From the NCBI GenBank assembly GCA_950106755.1, contig OX467089.1, positions 26,641,345 through 26,705,344 on the forward strand: a stretch of 64,000 nt of DNA. Direction: 5' to 3'. The stretch comes from Climacium dendroides. Lineage: Eukaryota; Streptophyta; Bryopsida; Hypnales; Climaciaceae. The notes under the pieces are model-generated. The model was not told where the DNA came from, made no database searches, and saw nothing but the letters and a program-made list of their open reading frames with translations. Position 1 is the first letter of the stretch. Each line of letters begins with the position of its first letter. Made by a program: the position numbers and the translations under genes. This document shows positions 10,931 through 23,480 of this stretch, one piece after another.

Positions 10931-12382
10931 TTTGTTACGTTGAGATCTTTTGGACCATGCATCCTTGAATCACATGGTATCATTGGAAAGATCTTTGCGA
11001 GGAGGGGTGCATGGGCTTTGTTTCTTGCATTTGGACCCACAAGGTGAAAGTAATTGATTTTTAAAGTTTGTATGAATTTAAAAATTAGAAAATTATTTTT
11101 ACTTTTATTTTATTATATTGTGACAATGGCATAGGGCACACTAATTTACTTGAAAATATTGAATTGAAACTATCCCTACATTGTTGAAGAAATTCTTCAA
11201 TTTGTAAGACTTAGTATTGTAAAACTAAGTGTCATCAAGGATAGTTACACCTCCTTGAAGAAGCAAATTTTCTTAAAGAATGCAAAGTTGGTGAGACAAA
11301 AAAGGAGCCAATGGGAAGTTGTTGTGCAAGGAGTGACACCCCTTTTTTTTTGTTGTGTGGAGCATAAAAAATGAAAACTGGAAAATGCACTACCTACAAG
11401 GTTCATCAATCCAACTAGAGAGACTAAAGTTGACCAAGTAAAGTCAGCATGAACAACAATGGTGAAAGTACATAGCATAAGATAAAAAATTCTTTGAGAA
11501 ATTTTTCTTCAACTCCATTTTTCCACTTCCAAAAGAGAAGAAATGACACTATTAGTTCCCAGAGGTTGGGAGCACCACAAGCTACAAACAACCAACAACA
11601 AAGCACCACATTCACCTTCTTTGAGAATTTGAACCAAGATGGAGAAGGTGTGACTACCCCTATTGTATATGGGACAACCTTCATAATCGAGCATGTTATG
11701 GTTGTTCCAAAATATTCAAAATTGAAGAGTAGGGAATAAGATTTTTAAATTTAAAAAATAATTGTATTGATGTCTTGTAATTAGAAAACTTCCAAAATTG
11801 GTCAAAAGTAAATCCATCATGGTCATTTTGTCACCTAAAATTACCATAGTAGATTCCTAAAATGGTTGAAATATTGAGCACAATATAAAGGTCCTAAAAT
11901 GACCACATACTTTGATAGTTGTACATCCAAAAACACCTACCCTATTAAAATAAACCATATATTGTTTGGTTGATCTTGCTTTTCATAATATAAATTATAG
12001 GATATTTTAGAACAAGGCAACTTTCTAAAAATTCATTTTTTTTCATACTATTGGAAATAAAATGGATCCTGTTTTTGGTCTCATATAGTTATGAATATTT
12101 AAACACAATGCCCTTCCTAAAATTAAAAGGTAAAATATATACAAAACTCAAATTTGAACTCCCAAAGGCAACAATTAATTTCACATTTAAAATGAATGCA
12201 ACAATCAAGTGCCATTGCAAGGCATCCCCCTCTTTGGTCAAAAGCCAATAATTATTGCCATTGTACATCTACGATCTAACTATGAATTTCAATAAATTAA
12301 CAAGGATTCTAACATTGAAGGGAATTACGGGTCAAATCTAGAGTTATATTCAAACTAAATTTTGTTACAGTTTTTTATGCAA
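10931..12382. other. AT-rich intergenic stretch
   Basis: Open frames of 60-86 codons on both strands around 11245-11740 overlap one another and show no conserved motif. No RNA gene or clear transposon end was found. Confidence 0.45.
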
Positions 12383-12963
12383 GGGCTGTTGCAAGAATCA
12401 CCTAATGTTTTTGTCTCAATATGGCCTATTTTAGTGAGTGAGGTGACTTTTGGAATAGATTTTTTGAAAATAAAATATGGATAATTTTAAAAAAATTGAA
12501 AATAGTACATCTCTTAAACTTTAGACCTAAAAATTTTATTTTGAAAAGTTATGCACAAAAAAATGACAATAGAAATGCTAAGAAAATGGATACTTTGATG
12601 TTTGATTTTCAGAATATAATAAAATAATTCAAAAAATTAAATTAAATAGCTCATTAGAAGGTGGAAAATTTATTGTTTTAAGAAAACCTCTTTGTGGGCT
12701 TGTTTAATTTTAGTAGATATCTTTGTATACCAAATTTGAGCTTCAAATTTGCATTTTGGAATCAAATAATTTAAAATTTGAGTAGTAAAATAATTTTAAA
12801 TATTCAAAACATTACTCAATGTCTACAACTACCATATGTACCTTTATTTCAAATTTCATGTAAGATTCACTTACAATGCAAAAGTTATAAGCAAAAAAAC
12901 AAATGTCCAAGGCCAAGAGGAGTAGGGAACAAAAAAAAGGGCAAGTGTTTCCTACAATCACCC
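12383..12963. mobile_element. Diverged relative of the 2478-3211 TIR element
   Basis: The left end GGGCTGTTGCAAGAATCACC and right end GGGCAAGTGTTTCCTACAAT plus CACCC match the termini at 2478 and 3211 with several changes. Both elements have a GTTATAAGC/GTTATGGCC block just inside the right end. No target duplication survives. Confidence 0.5.
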
Positions 12964-13175
12964 CCAATTTTTATGGACAAAAGTAGTCCTATAGAGTTTT
13001 TTACATTTAATCCCTAAAAAATTAGGGCATATTTTGGACATAAATTAGTCAAAAGTATCACTTTTTAGATTCATGAGATTTAAAAAAAAAATTCAACCAT
13101 ACAAAATTAGAGTATACTATTATGGAAATGAGTGGAAAATATTTTTGGAACTGTGATTGCACATACTGTAAGATT

Positions 13176-13379
13176 CACTCTAGAAAAAACCCGCGTTTAA
13201 CTTGACGGATTTTTTTGCGCATCATGTTACAATTTCATGTTTTTATGTCAAAAATTACGTCCAATGTAACATCAAGATGTCAAGATGTTACATTGGACGT
13301 AATTTTTGACATAAAAACATGAAATTGTAACATGATGCGCAAAAAAATCCGTCAAGTTAAACGCGGGTTTCTTCTAGTG
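13176..13379. mobile_element. Near-perfect hairpin CACTA-type MITE, 204 bp
   Basis: The two halves are reverse complements over nearly 100 bp each (for example AACTTGACGGATTTTTTTGC against GCAAAAAAATCCGTCAAGTT), separated by about ten bases (AAGATGTCAA). Ends are CACTCTAGAAAAAACCCGCG and CGCGGGTTTCTTCTAGTG. A perfect 3-bp duplication ATT flanks it (13173-13175 and 13380-13382). CACTA ends with a 3-bp duplication are the hallmark of the CACTA (En/Spm) superfamily. The near identity of the arms suggests a recent element or active hairpin formation. Confidence 0.88.
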
Positions 13380-15529
13380 ATTATAGAGTTTGAAGTTAGA
13401 AGAAAAAGGGTTTTTTCAACTTTATTCGATATAGTCAACAGACTTTCACTCCTAGACAAATTTGTATACTATACATGGGTTTTCTTTGTAGTTGCATCTT
13501 AAATAACATTAGTTACATTACCTACAATATTTCAAAGGTAGAAGAAGAATTTTGTACATACTAGCCAAAGTTGTCCACCTTGCCCCAAAGAATTTGAGTA
13601 ACATGCCTTTTAATCCAAGTAACCAATTGGAATAGAGAGATAGAGAGATAGAGATAGATATTCTTAATAAGGAGGTGTATGTTAAAACCTTATATCAAAA
13701 TTTTGAAAAGATCCATTGAAGTTTGATTTTGTAGGAACATACCCAAATTTTCAATTGGTTGTTTAATAACCATTTGGTCTTTTAGGAATTATTAATTACA
13801 AATTTGAATTAAAATTATTATTTCTAATTTATTTCAAACAAAATATTTTGATGCAAAGCCATTCACAATTTAGTCCTTTACACATGAGAAGATTTTATAT
13901 TGTACTAGATTCCCATATATGAGTGATCACACAAGATCCAACAAAATAATCTACCTATTCAGATTCCAAACTAAAACACATGTGCCAATAGAGTTAATCA
14001 CAAAGTAAGAGGAAATTATAAGGGGATCCTTTGATTTGAAATAACAAAAATAAGAATTGGGGATCAAGCTCTTTTTGGTCTAAAATAGAGCTCTTTTGAG
14101 TTTTGTTCCTAGTTTTGCTTCCACCAATGAGGACTAACAAGCACGTGACATGTAAAAAAAGATTTTAATTTTGAATGAGAATCTTCAGTTCAAAGGTTAA
14201 TTCAAAACTAAATGGTGCATTTATTGTCCGGACCTCATTTCAAAATTGGCTTGCAACTATAGATTGGTTCAATGGCTAGGAAAAATTGGTAGCTAATTCA
14301 AAGTTAGTTGATGGAAGTGGGAAAAAAACAATCTCATTTTTAAAATGAAGAATGCAAAACCAAAAAGAAATTTATAGAGCTAGAAACCAACTAATGCCCT
14401 CAAAAAGTTTGCTCTTAATCAGAGCTTCACCACTTGACTTTGTCATCATGGTATCAGAGTGATAGCCATTTGAGAATGGTGGATATTTTACCACCTCCAT
14501 CCAATACATGGTAGATTTTAGCTACCACAAGAAACTTTTCAATGGTTAATAACTAGCTAGGTGATGGTTAGTTGTCTTGAGTATCAACATTCCACACAAT
14601 AGTTTGTAAGCAAGAGTTTTTTTTTTTCTTTCAAACTACAAAGTACATAGTGGATGCACAAAACTTTTGAGGATATATAGGCTTCAATTAGTTGGAGCCC
14701 TTGTTGGAAATTAAAGTATCTTAACCTATTAGCCTTTGCTAAAATTGTCAAGTTTTAATGTGTGAGCACTATGACTTGTGAAAGGGCTTTTTCTTTGTAG
14801 AACATTAAGCAAAAGTTTCAAAATTGCATGACAACATCAAATTTGGATAGTATCAAGCAATTGGCTTTTGAAAGATTAGACAAAGACTTTGACAACATTC
14901 TAGAAGATGTCATTGTCTTGTAAAAGAATTCTTTTAAGTTTCACCATTTATACTATACACCACTTCTAAATGGTACCTTACAAAGGCAATAGGAGAACTA
15001 ATTAAAGAAAGTTAAAACTAAATTCTTTTAGTTTTATGCAAACTTTTCATAACCATCCTCAACTCTATATAGCATGGGCTGAGAAGATCTTTGACCTTTA
15101 TATGGTGAATGGCTATAACTGTCTTTTAAACTTGGGCAACATTGCAAAAGTCTTCACTTGGCAATCACGCCATGTTAGCAATTTTAGGGGTGCATGTGAA
15201 GTGCCACCACCTTGCTTATTTTACACCCAATTGAATGAACACAACACAAACAATCTCAAGGAGTTTCAACCTCAAATGTAAAAAATATACACTTCATTTC
15301 TAAGGTTTTATTAATTCAAGAAGTTGTAAGCTGGGAGATGGTGGGGATGGTCAATATCAATTAGAGACTATAAACTCTACTTGAATTCGCCCAACACTCT
15401 TTTAGCATGGCAAAGTGACCAATCCACAATGGAGATACTCTGAAATATGTAGAGAAGACTTTTGTTCTAAGAATGTCCGATAAGGTAGAAATACCTATAC
15501 CCAAACAGGGTCTTGTATCCGAACTATAG
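13380..15529. other. AT-rich intergenic stretch
   Basis: No gene recognised. A short GAGATAGA microsatellite lies at 13634-13662. Other open frames are low-complexity. Confidence 0.45.
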
Positions 15530-15680
15530 CGTGCAACTATTTCCAATCATGACTAAAACAAATTTCCAACCAAAGCTAGGAATGCTTCTTTTTTTTCCTT
15601 TTCAAGGTTGGGACTAATAAGATGATGACACATGTCCAAAAGTAGTGAGTAAGAAAGTAGTAATTGAATGATTGGAATTG
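15530..15680 (+). repeat. Dispersed repeat, inverted partner at 24.0-24.2 kb
   Basis: CCTTTTCAAGGTTGGGACTA and the following GATGACACATG match, in reverse complement, the CATGTGTCATGACC...CAACCTTGATAAGG stretch at 24092-24132. The adjoining AAATTTCCAACCAAAGCTAG matches AAGCTTTGGTTGGAAATAGG at 24151. Confidence 0.6.
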
Positions 15681-18600
15681 GAAGACTCTAGATATCTCGT
15701 ACTACTTTTTGGCTCCCCAAAAATACAGTAATTTCAATTTTAAAAATAAAATTAAGGAAAAATTGCAGCCCCATATTTCCTATCTTCCCATAGAGAAAAA
15801 AAAATATGCATCCCCTCATAAGGCTCATCATGTGTCACAAAATTGCTTACATGATTGGGCATGGATGTTTCTACCTCATAACTTCTAAAGATGTAAATGT
15901 GTCTAAAGATGCTCTTACATTGCATCCCAAGTGAGGTTGTTTGAGGTTGATAGACTCATAAATTTGAGTTCATTGATACATGTGGAGAAAATTGACTTTT
16001 GTCAATAAGGACGTGAAGAAAGGTAAATCAGTTCATGATAGGCAAATCATCCAATGCAAACACCTAGAAAACCACCCATTATAGTCTTACATGAACCCAT
16101 GGAAGACCTCTGCTAATAAATGAAATTAGGACTTCATTAGATTGGTTAGTGGGCCAAAATGAGTGCCTTAGATAATGTGATGGTGATGGTAATAGTTATT
16201 AGTGATTGCTTTAGGAACTTCTACCTTTTTAGTGTAAATTCATTACAAGAACTAACTTTTTTAATCCTTTGTGTCATGGCAATGTTAAGAAAATATTGTG
16301 ATTGCTTTAGGTGGTAAGATGATCATTATGGGTATAGTTTTTGGTGGTTTGGACCAATTAGGCAGTATACTTCAAAAATTCATAACAAATTTATAATTTA
16401 TCAAAAAAAATAAAATTTCAATTGCTCTCTCCATTCTCATATTTATCTTTATATGGAAAAAAAATTAATTTTTTCAAAAATGTCAACAAGGCAAACCAGC
16501 CATTCTGCCTGTCATATGCTGCTTTACTTCATAGCAAGATGCAAATGTGTCTGAACTCTGAAGAGTGCATCCAACACTATTGCAATGCAATGATAACGCC
16601 TGACTGTGTTGTCTTAAATAGAGATGCAGTGGATAACAGAGTCTGAACAAGTGCTCTTGAATAAGTGCTTGCAGAGAATGAGTAGTAATAATCAAGCACT
16701 CTTGCATCCAGTTTTTTGTTTTTGTTTTTTGTTTGTTTGTTTGTTTTAATTTTATGAAGTGCCGAAATGGCAATATAAATTGTTATGGCGGTGCTCCAAT
16801 TTCAACATTCATCCACATACTAGATAGAAAATAGCACATTCGTACATATCACATGTTTCTAATTTTATTTTCATGCACAATTTGGCGATTTCATCCATTT
16901 AAAAAAAAATTAGTAGTTATCTCGCAAAAAACTTCATGATATTTTGCCATTTTTTAGCCAAGTTATTTTTTCTTGGTGCAATTTGGCACTACAAAGCCAA
17001 ATAAAAGCCCTACTTGCATCTATTCAAGTTTTTTTTTTTTTTTTGTGTGTGTGGGGTGACATAAATGAAAGGGGATTTCATTGCAAAGATAATATACAAG
17101 AATTGCTAGGCCATTGCAAAGACGCAAGATTCAACATGAGCGCAACTAATGAGACAAAAGCATGCAAGGTGCACTCGGCGTGAGGTACCTCACGGCTAGC
17201 CATAACTACCCAATGAACAACATGAACTAAGCCCTAACCCGTAAACCCTGTAAGCATGGTTGAGGTTATCATGGAATAAGGTAACAGGTCTAAGGAGTGA
17301 CAATTTATCAAAATTAGGATCGGTTGGAGCAATGGATCAATTTCAAGAGATTTTTTTTGCACAAATAAAGGAAACTCCTTTATTGCAAGGGCAAAATACA
17401 TGGGCTTAGCTGCAAGCGGCTTGGGATGGATGAAAAAGTACTAGTCAAGTTAGGTTTTCAATGATGTTTTAGTGAAAGGAGAATGAAATTCATAGTGAAT
17501 GCAAGACATTGCATAATTTTTGGAATGGTGGACATTTAGTTATAATTCTAGAAGTGAAAGCTAAGAAGACCCCATTTTAGTTCATAGGTGGTGTAGTAAT
17601 CACATTGCATAGTTCTATTAATGGGCCATGATGTATTCTAGAAGTGATCTTCTTAAATTTAAATGGCATACAATATGGGTTCAAAAAATGTCCCTCACTA
17701 ATTGAAAATGGAGCATTAAAAATGAAACATTCATTAATATGTTTCTACTAATGGAAAATGAAAAATTCATTACCATGTTTTTACTAATTAAAAACTGAAC
17801 ATTCATAGCTTCTCATTGTTTATAAATTTTTGTGTGTTCTACATTGCCCTCTTTCTTTTCATCCATCTCAAAGTTAAATTTTGTCCCTAGCAACTTTCCA
17901 TTTTGTCCAAATACCATGTGGAGAAAAGTAATAAACTTTTGCATACCAATTCTTCAATTTCGCATTAAGCATGCTAGAGCATTTTATAATAACAATCTAA
18001 AGAGCCTAAACACTTTGAAGACATGTTACCTTACAAACATTGAGTATTTCTCATGGAATTAGAGCATCTATATATGCAATGCTTTTAATCTTCATTGAGT
18101 GAAAAAAAAATCATTTGTTTAGAGTGTGGATTACTTGTTTATCCCATCTACACAACTTGTTAAGATTGTATTACAACTTCTTCAAATCAAGAAGGCGGGT
18201 CATTTGTTTAGAGTGTTGTTCACTTATTTACCTCACTTGTATAAGTCACTATATTAATATCTTCCAATCAATTGTATATCTTTTATTGCGCAAAAGCAAA
18301 AAAATTATTATTTAACACCAAATTACTATTTGTAGAAAAGGTATTATTTTGAGGAGTTGTCAACCTCAACAATTAAGTAATTTGTGTTGCGGTGAAGAGA
18401 GTTTTGGAATAAGTCTAAGCATCAATTGTGTACTTTTTACCCAAATTTTTCATTTTCCACTATAAGTTTAGATGTACCAGTGAAAATGCTCATACATGTA
18501 TTCCCTTGCACCAACAACTCTAACATATGAGTCTAAAAAAGCGAGCCTACAAGCCTTGAGCCTAAAAGTATGTAGGTACTTTACAACTATTGAAGGTGTT

Positions 18601-20280
18601 TATAATATAAATACTCTATAACTATGGAAGGTGCCTGTAACATAGGTACCTATAATATTGAAGCCTAGGCTCCTAAATTGAAGATCCAAGGCTCACCCCT
18701 ATTCCTTGCACTTAGTGTATTTCTTTTTTTCCTTGAAAAGACTATTTTAAAACTAAAGACTATTTTATTTTGATCAATTTAATATTTAAGATAGAATATA
18801 AAGATATTCTACATTCACAAATTTAAGTAATTAAATAAATATATTGATGAATATAAAAAATTCAAATCTAAATTTTAAAATCTAAAATCTAAAAATTATT
18901 ATTTGTAATAATACATAAATCATATTTTATTAGCTTATAATTTTAGCTTATAATTTCTAAATTTATAATTTAAAACAATGTAATTTTTTGTTGGACATCA
19001 TTGATAGTCCTAGGTATGAAGAACATTAAAAGTTTATTATTCCAACAACACACTTCCATCTATCCATGCAATCATGAAGAAAATGTTGATTTCTGTGTCC
19101 TTTGAGGTTCAAGATAAACTTTGATTTCATGCCTCTTGCACAATTCAACATTGTCGACCATTTTTTCTCTTTCTCTCTAGGTCAATACTTTTTGTTGTGT
19201 ATTTAATTCCTAAAAGATTAAATGTTTAAATTTCAAACAACAAGTAAATGTAAATATGTCTTGAATATACAAAATCTTTATGTTTTCATCTATCTAAACA
19301 TTTGTAGATCCTTTTGTGATTTTTTTACATTTATACAATATAGATTTTCACAACTTTTCATTGCATATCTCCCATAGCTCAAAAGGTTGTAAATATGTCT
19401 AATGTCAAAAAACTATTTTTTTCAATTAAAAAAATAATCCTTCAAAACAACTTGAATATATAAATTAAATTAAATTCTTAAAAGATCACTACAATTGAAC
19501 CTTAATATTTGAACTTAATGAAAAATAGTCATGTAGAAATTACAAATATTAAATATGATCATTTTTTGAAAGTATTTTCAATTTTATTGAAAAAATATTG
19601 GTTTGTAAAGCAATTGAGAATCTACAGAGAAAATTTTATAATTTTAATTTTTTTGAAATTAGATATTAAATTGTTATTATTATAAATTATATTTTATATC
19701 ATGTCTCCACAATTTGGAAAATGTGGACTACCCCTTGGTTTTTTAAGGGATTAAACTTGGCCAAACAATGAGAGAGTAAGTATCTAATTTTTTTTATTGT
19801 TATAGAGTAGTGAGACAATCTATATGAGAGTTTTTCACTATGATGGCAAAAAAAATCCTAAAGTTGGCCAGTGGAGAGTGTATAGGACCTAAATGCCTCC
19901 AAGCAATAGACTCTATGATATTTTTAGTAAAGTTTTAATTAAATGAGTTTAAGTGAAAGAGGGCAACACTCCTAAATCATCCTAATCTTTGTTCCATGAG
20001 GTTAGGGCAATCTAGTAGACCAAAAGACCACTAAACTCCCAATTTGGACTCAAAATGGGCCAAAAGTAGTCCTAAAAACTTATCACACTTTATAGTCATC
20101 CACGCCAATACTAAACTTCATACATATATTGACTCCCTCGCCACAAACAATGAATCATGGAACTCATACATCACTATGCATCCTAAGCACCTCCATGTAA
20201 GCAAATCCACACTTTTTAATAACAAGTTGCAATGAAAATTGCAATCCACACAATTACAAATGTAAATATTACAACAAAAA
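15681..20280. other. Long AT-rich intergenic stretch
   Basis: No gene supported. Notable small items are a T/G-rich run at 16713-16748, two imperfect copies of an ~89-bp unit starting TCATTTGTTTAGAGTG (18110 and 18199), and a stretch of related TAGGTAC/GTAGGTAC words at 18560-18660. Open frames are short and show no family motif. Confidence 0.45.
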
Positions 20281-20299
20281 AAACTCAAGTCATTGATTT

Positions 20300-20835
20300 T
20301 CCTATGGGCAGCAGACCTTCCTTCCTAAGAATGGACTCCACTGTGTCCTTGCTCCAATTGAAATAAGCCTAATCTTGTTGAAAAGACAGCTTGGAAATGC
20401 ACCATCTCACCAATTTTCAACTCTAAAATCCTCATGGTCTTCCCAATCTAGCCCTTCAAAGTTGTAGCTCCTAGTTCTTCACAACAGTATACCTTCCACC
20501 ATACAATTGGCCACCATTGCTTTGTCTTTGCTCCAATTGTAGCGAACCTAGGCTTGTTGAAAAGCCAGCTTGGAAATGCATCATCCCACTAATTTTCAGC
20601 TTCAAAATTCTCATAGTCTTCCCAATCTAGCCCTCCAAAGTTATAGCTCTTAGTTTCACAAGGCAGTAGACCCTCCACAACACAATTGGCCACCACCACC
20701 TTGTCTTCGCTCTAATTGGAGAAAGACTAGGCTTGTTGGAAAGCCAACTTAGAAATGCATCATCTCACCAATTTTCATCTCCAAAATCTTCATGATCTTC
20801 TTGATCTATCCCTCCAAAGTTGCAGCTCCTAATTA
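20300..20835. repeat. Three tandem copies of a ~175-185 bp satellite-like unit
   Basis: Each unit carries, in order, CTCCAATTG, a GGCTTGTTGAAAAGCC-like palindrome, AGCTTGGAAATGCA, CACCAATTTTCA, CTTCCCAATCTAGCCCT and CAAAGTTGTAGCTCCTAGT. The units start near 20310, 20500 and 20672 and differ at scattered positions. No open frame runs through. The unit length is near that of many plant satellites, but three copies are only a seed or remnant array. Confidence 0.8.
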
Positions 20836-21180
20836 TCCCTTCAAACCTTGAAATTATTTCATCAACTCCCCCCAAGCCCTAACTTTCTATCATCACTTCT
20901 AACTTAGCTTCCCATTTGACCTAACAATCTTCCATTGGACCTTTTTCACCCAATTGTTCTCATAACTGAGTGAACCTACTCAACAAATTGGTTCTATTTT
21001 TTTCCTATCCTAATTTTCAACAATTCTTACTCAAAATGCCCATAAGCCAAATCCTCTCTCAAAACATCCACATACAAAGGTTGAAAGAGAAAAAAACAAG
21101 AGAACTTCAAACCCAAATTTCCTATATTAAGAGCCATTAGTTTAGGGCTTCATTCATTAAAATTTCATCCCAACTCTAAT
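20836..21180. other. Intergenic, low-complexity
   Basis: Pyrimidine-rich DNA without a recognisable gene or element end. Confidence 0.4.
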
Positions 21181-21310
21181 TTACTGAAAAATGCACTAAA
21201 TTGCGGGAGATCGCACTAATTTACTGTAAAATGCGCTACTTTATTGTAAAGTTCTCTAATGTACTGTAAATCTCACTATTTTACTGTATTCTCACTATTT
21301 TAGAGTGTCT
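21181..21310. repeat. Short tandem repeat with TTTACTGTAAA core
   Basis: Five to six degenerate copies of a 22-26 bp unit resembling CACTAATTTACTGTAAAATG run through this stretch. The inner TTTACTGTAAA is palindromic. Confidence 0.65.
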
Positions 21311-23100
21311 ACCACAATGTTAGTGTGCAATAGTTGTTCTAACTCTACTAATAGTTGTTCTAACTCTACTAATTAATTTTATAGTTTTTGTATTTGCGTT
21401 TTGAATTTCCAATTCATTTTTTATGCAATTTTCTTCATGTAGTATTTTGTTTCTAATTTTTTTACATTTAATCATATGTCTAATTTAATTAAATCACAAA
21501 TTTACTTGATGGCTTTTTAATTTAAGATTCCTACTTTTTCTCCAAATTTTCACATAATTGCAATTCCTAAAGTTCACACCATTATTATAGAATTACAGTT
21601 GGAAAATTCACTAATTTATGATTATAAACTTAAATTCATTCACCTAATAATTTCTAACTTGCAATTTCACCTAGACTGTCCAAATTTCCCTAATTCTAAT
21701 TTGTGAGCCAATGTGGTGGCTCACAATCTACAACAATGGCTACTAACGGATAGTAAATTTGGAAGGACTATCACCTATTGTCCGTTGATGTAGATTACAT
21801 TGTCCAAAATAACTTCATTGGCAAGCATAATCACTTGTACACAATTATATTTAGATATATAGAAGGATCACAACCTATTATTGGTCCTTTAGAAAAAAAT
21901 TCTTTTTGTGATTCTATAAGTCATGACTAATTAAGTAGTGTAGATTATTCATTTTTTCCATTGAAGTAAAGAAAAAATATTTAATGAAAAATATCAACTT
22001 AGAATTATTATTCTTACGTAGTAGCTTCCAATTAGTATCTATTGACATGTACTAAACAATCTATTCTTGTATTTTGTATTTGAAGTACATTTTATCCACT
22101 AGCCATAACATTATTAAACTTGTAGAGTCTCTCCCCTAGAATTCCACCATGATTCCACCATAGATGCCTTCTAAATGCCTTCCTAGCTTATTAAGTTTAA
22201 TTTTGAGTCCAAAATTGGTTTATTATTCTCCACTATGACATGTGACCAAATGGAATTGAGAATTTATTGTCCCACCTTGAGTTTGTTGGGGGCCATCCCA
22301 CATTTGGAGAAATGCCTAGCATTGACTAATCATGAAAGGACAAGACCTATCACAAGATATTTTGACAAAAGCGATTTGATTTTTGAATGAATAGATGCAT
22401 TCTTCATATCTACATTAATCTTGAAAGTTATCTATTGGTCACATTAGACTCAACATCCTTCTAGGATTAACAATTTTATGGCATTCCATTGTAATGTTGT
22501 TTCCCTTGAAAAATGAGCCCATGAACATTGATTTCAAGCATCATTGTCCATCACTCTATTTATTGCCATTTTACAACTAGATATGACTAATTAAATAAGT
22601 TTATATTTATTTTTCAAAGGTCAAGTTACATGTCCACTACAAGTCCAAAAATCTGAAATTACTATGAATATTTTAAGAAAACAATGAATTAAATTCATAT
22701 CAAATACTAATACAAAATATATTCAAAAAATTTGAAATTTTCACCATAGATGTATATTATAGTGCTTAACATCATGGTATAAACCAAAGTGACTTTGTCA
22801 TTCTAAAATTAAAAAATCAACAAACCATGGTTATAGGTCCAAAGTTCACATGACTGTAAAATATTGAAACTTAAGAATTTTTTCCAAAAAATTGAGTTGG
22901 AGTAAAAATTGCACTTCATAAGCTTCAAAAAATATCGATTTCATTTCTAAAATTCACATCAAGAGCTTGCAATACTGTTCACTAAGAATGCACTCCATCA
23001 ACTTCCTAAGAAAGTTTGAATTTTAAAATTTATTTATTTATTTATTTTCAATCCTACAATCTCACATGAAGTCATCCAAAGGATGTTTTGAGTCCTCAGT
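21311..23100. other. AT-rich intergenic stretch
   Basis: No coding region, RNA gene or clear element boundary is seen. Confidence 0.45.
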
Positions 23101-23129
23101 AGCCTTTCAGCCTCTTTTTTTTTGAAACA

Positions 23130-23480
23130 AGCGTGTTGAACAATACACTGCAAAAGTTTCAGTCAGGTAGAGAGATTGATTTCATGCTAGATAAACCACC
23201 TGTCACTGAAAGGATACTCATAAGTTGAGAACCAGTCACCGACACTTGATAAAGAGTTACAGTGCCGTGTACAGTCTTAAGTTGCACTGTACTGTACATC
23301 CCCTTAATTGTCCGGATGTCTGGACGTCCAGACGTTCAATAAAGCCTTCGATCCATCGAGGGTTAAAGAATATGCTATTCAGCTGTCTGGGACTTCCGGC
23401 CTACACGGTATGCATGTGGGCTCATGGCACTTTGCACCTCTGGGAGGGGGGTTGGCCACTTGAGTAGGAATTTCTTCATT
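23130..23480. other. GC-richer island with palindrome and AATAAA
   Basis: This stretch is visibly less AT-rich than its flanks. It contains a perfect 16-bp palindrome, GTCTGGACGTCCAGAC, at about 23319-23334, followed at once by AATAAA (23338). An 80-codon open frame (23225-23467) has no recognisable domain. It may be a transcript 3' end or a gene remnant. Confidence 0.3.

Noticed and set aside
20300..20835. Regularly spaced repeats considered as a CRISPR-like array
   Set aside because: The units are contiguous without unique spacers, and the sequence is eukaryotic.
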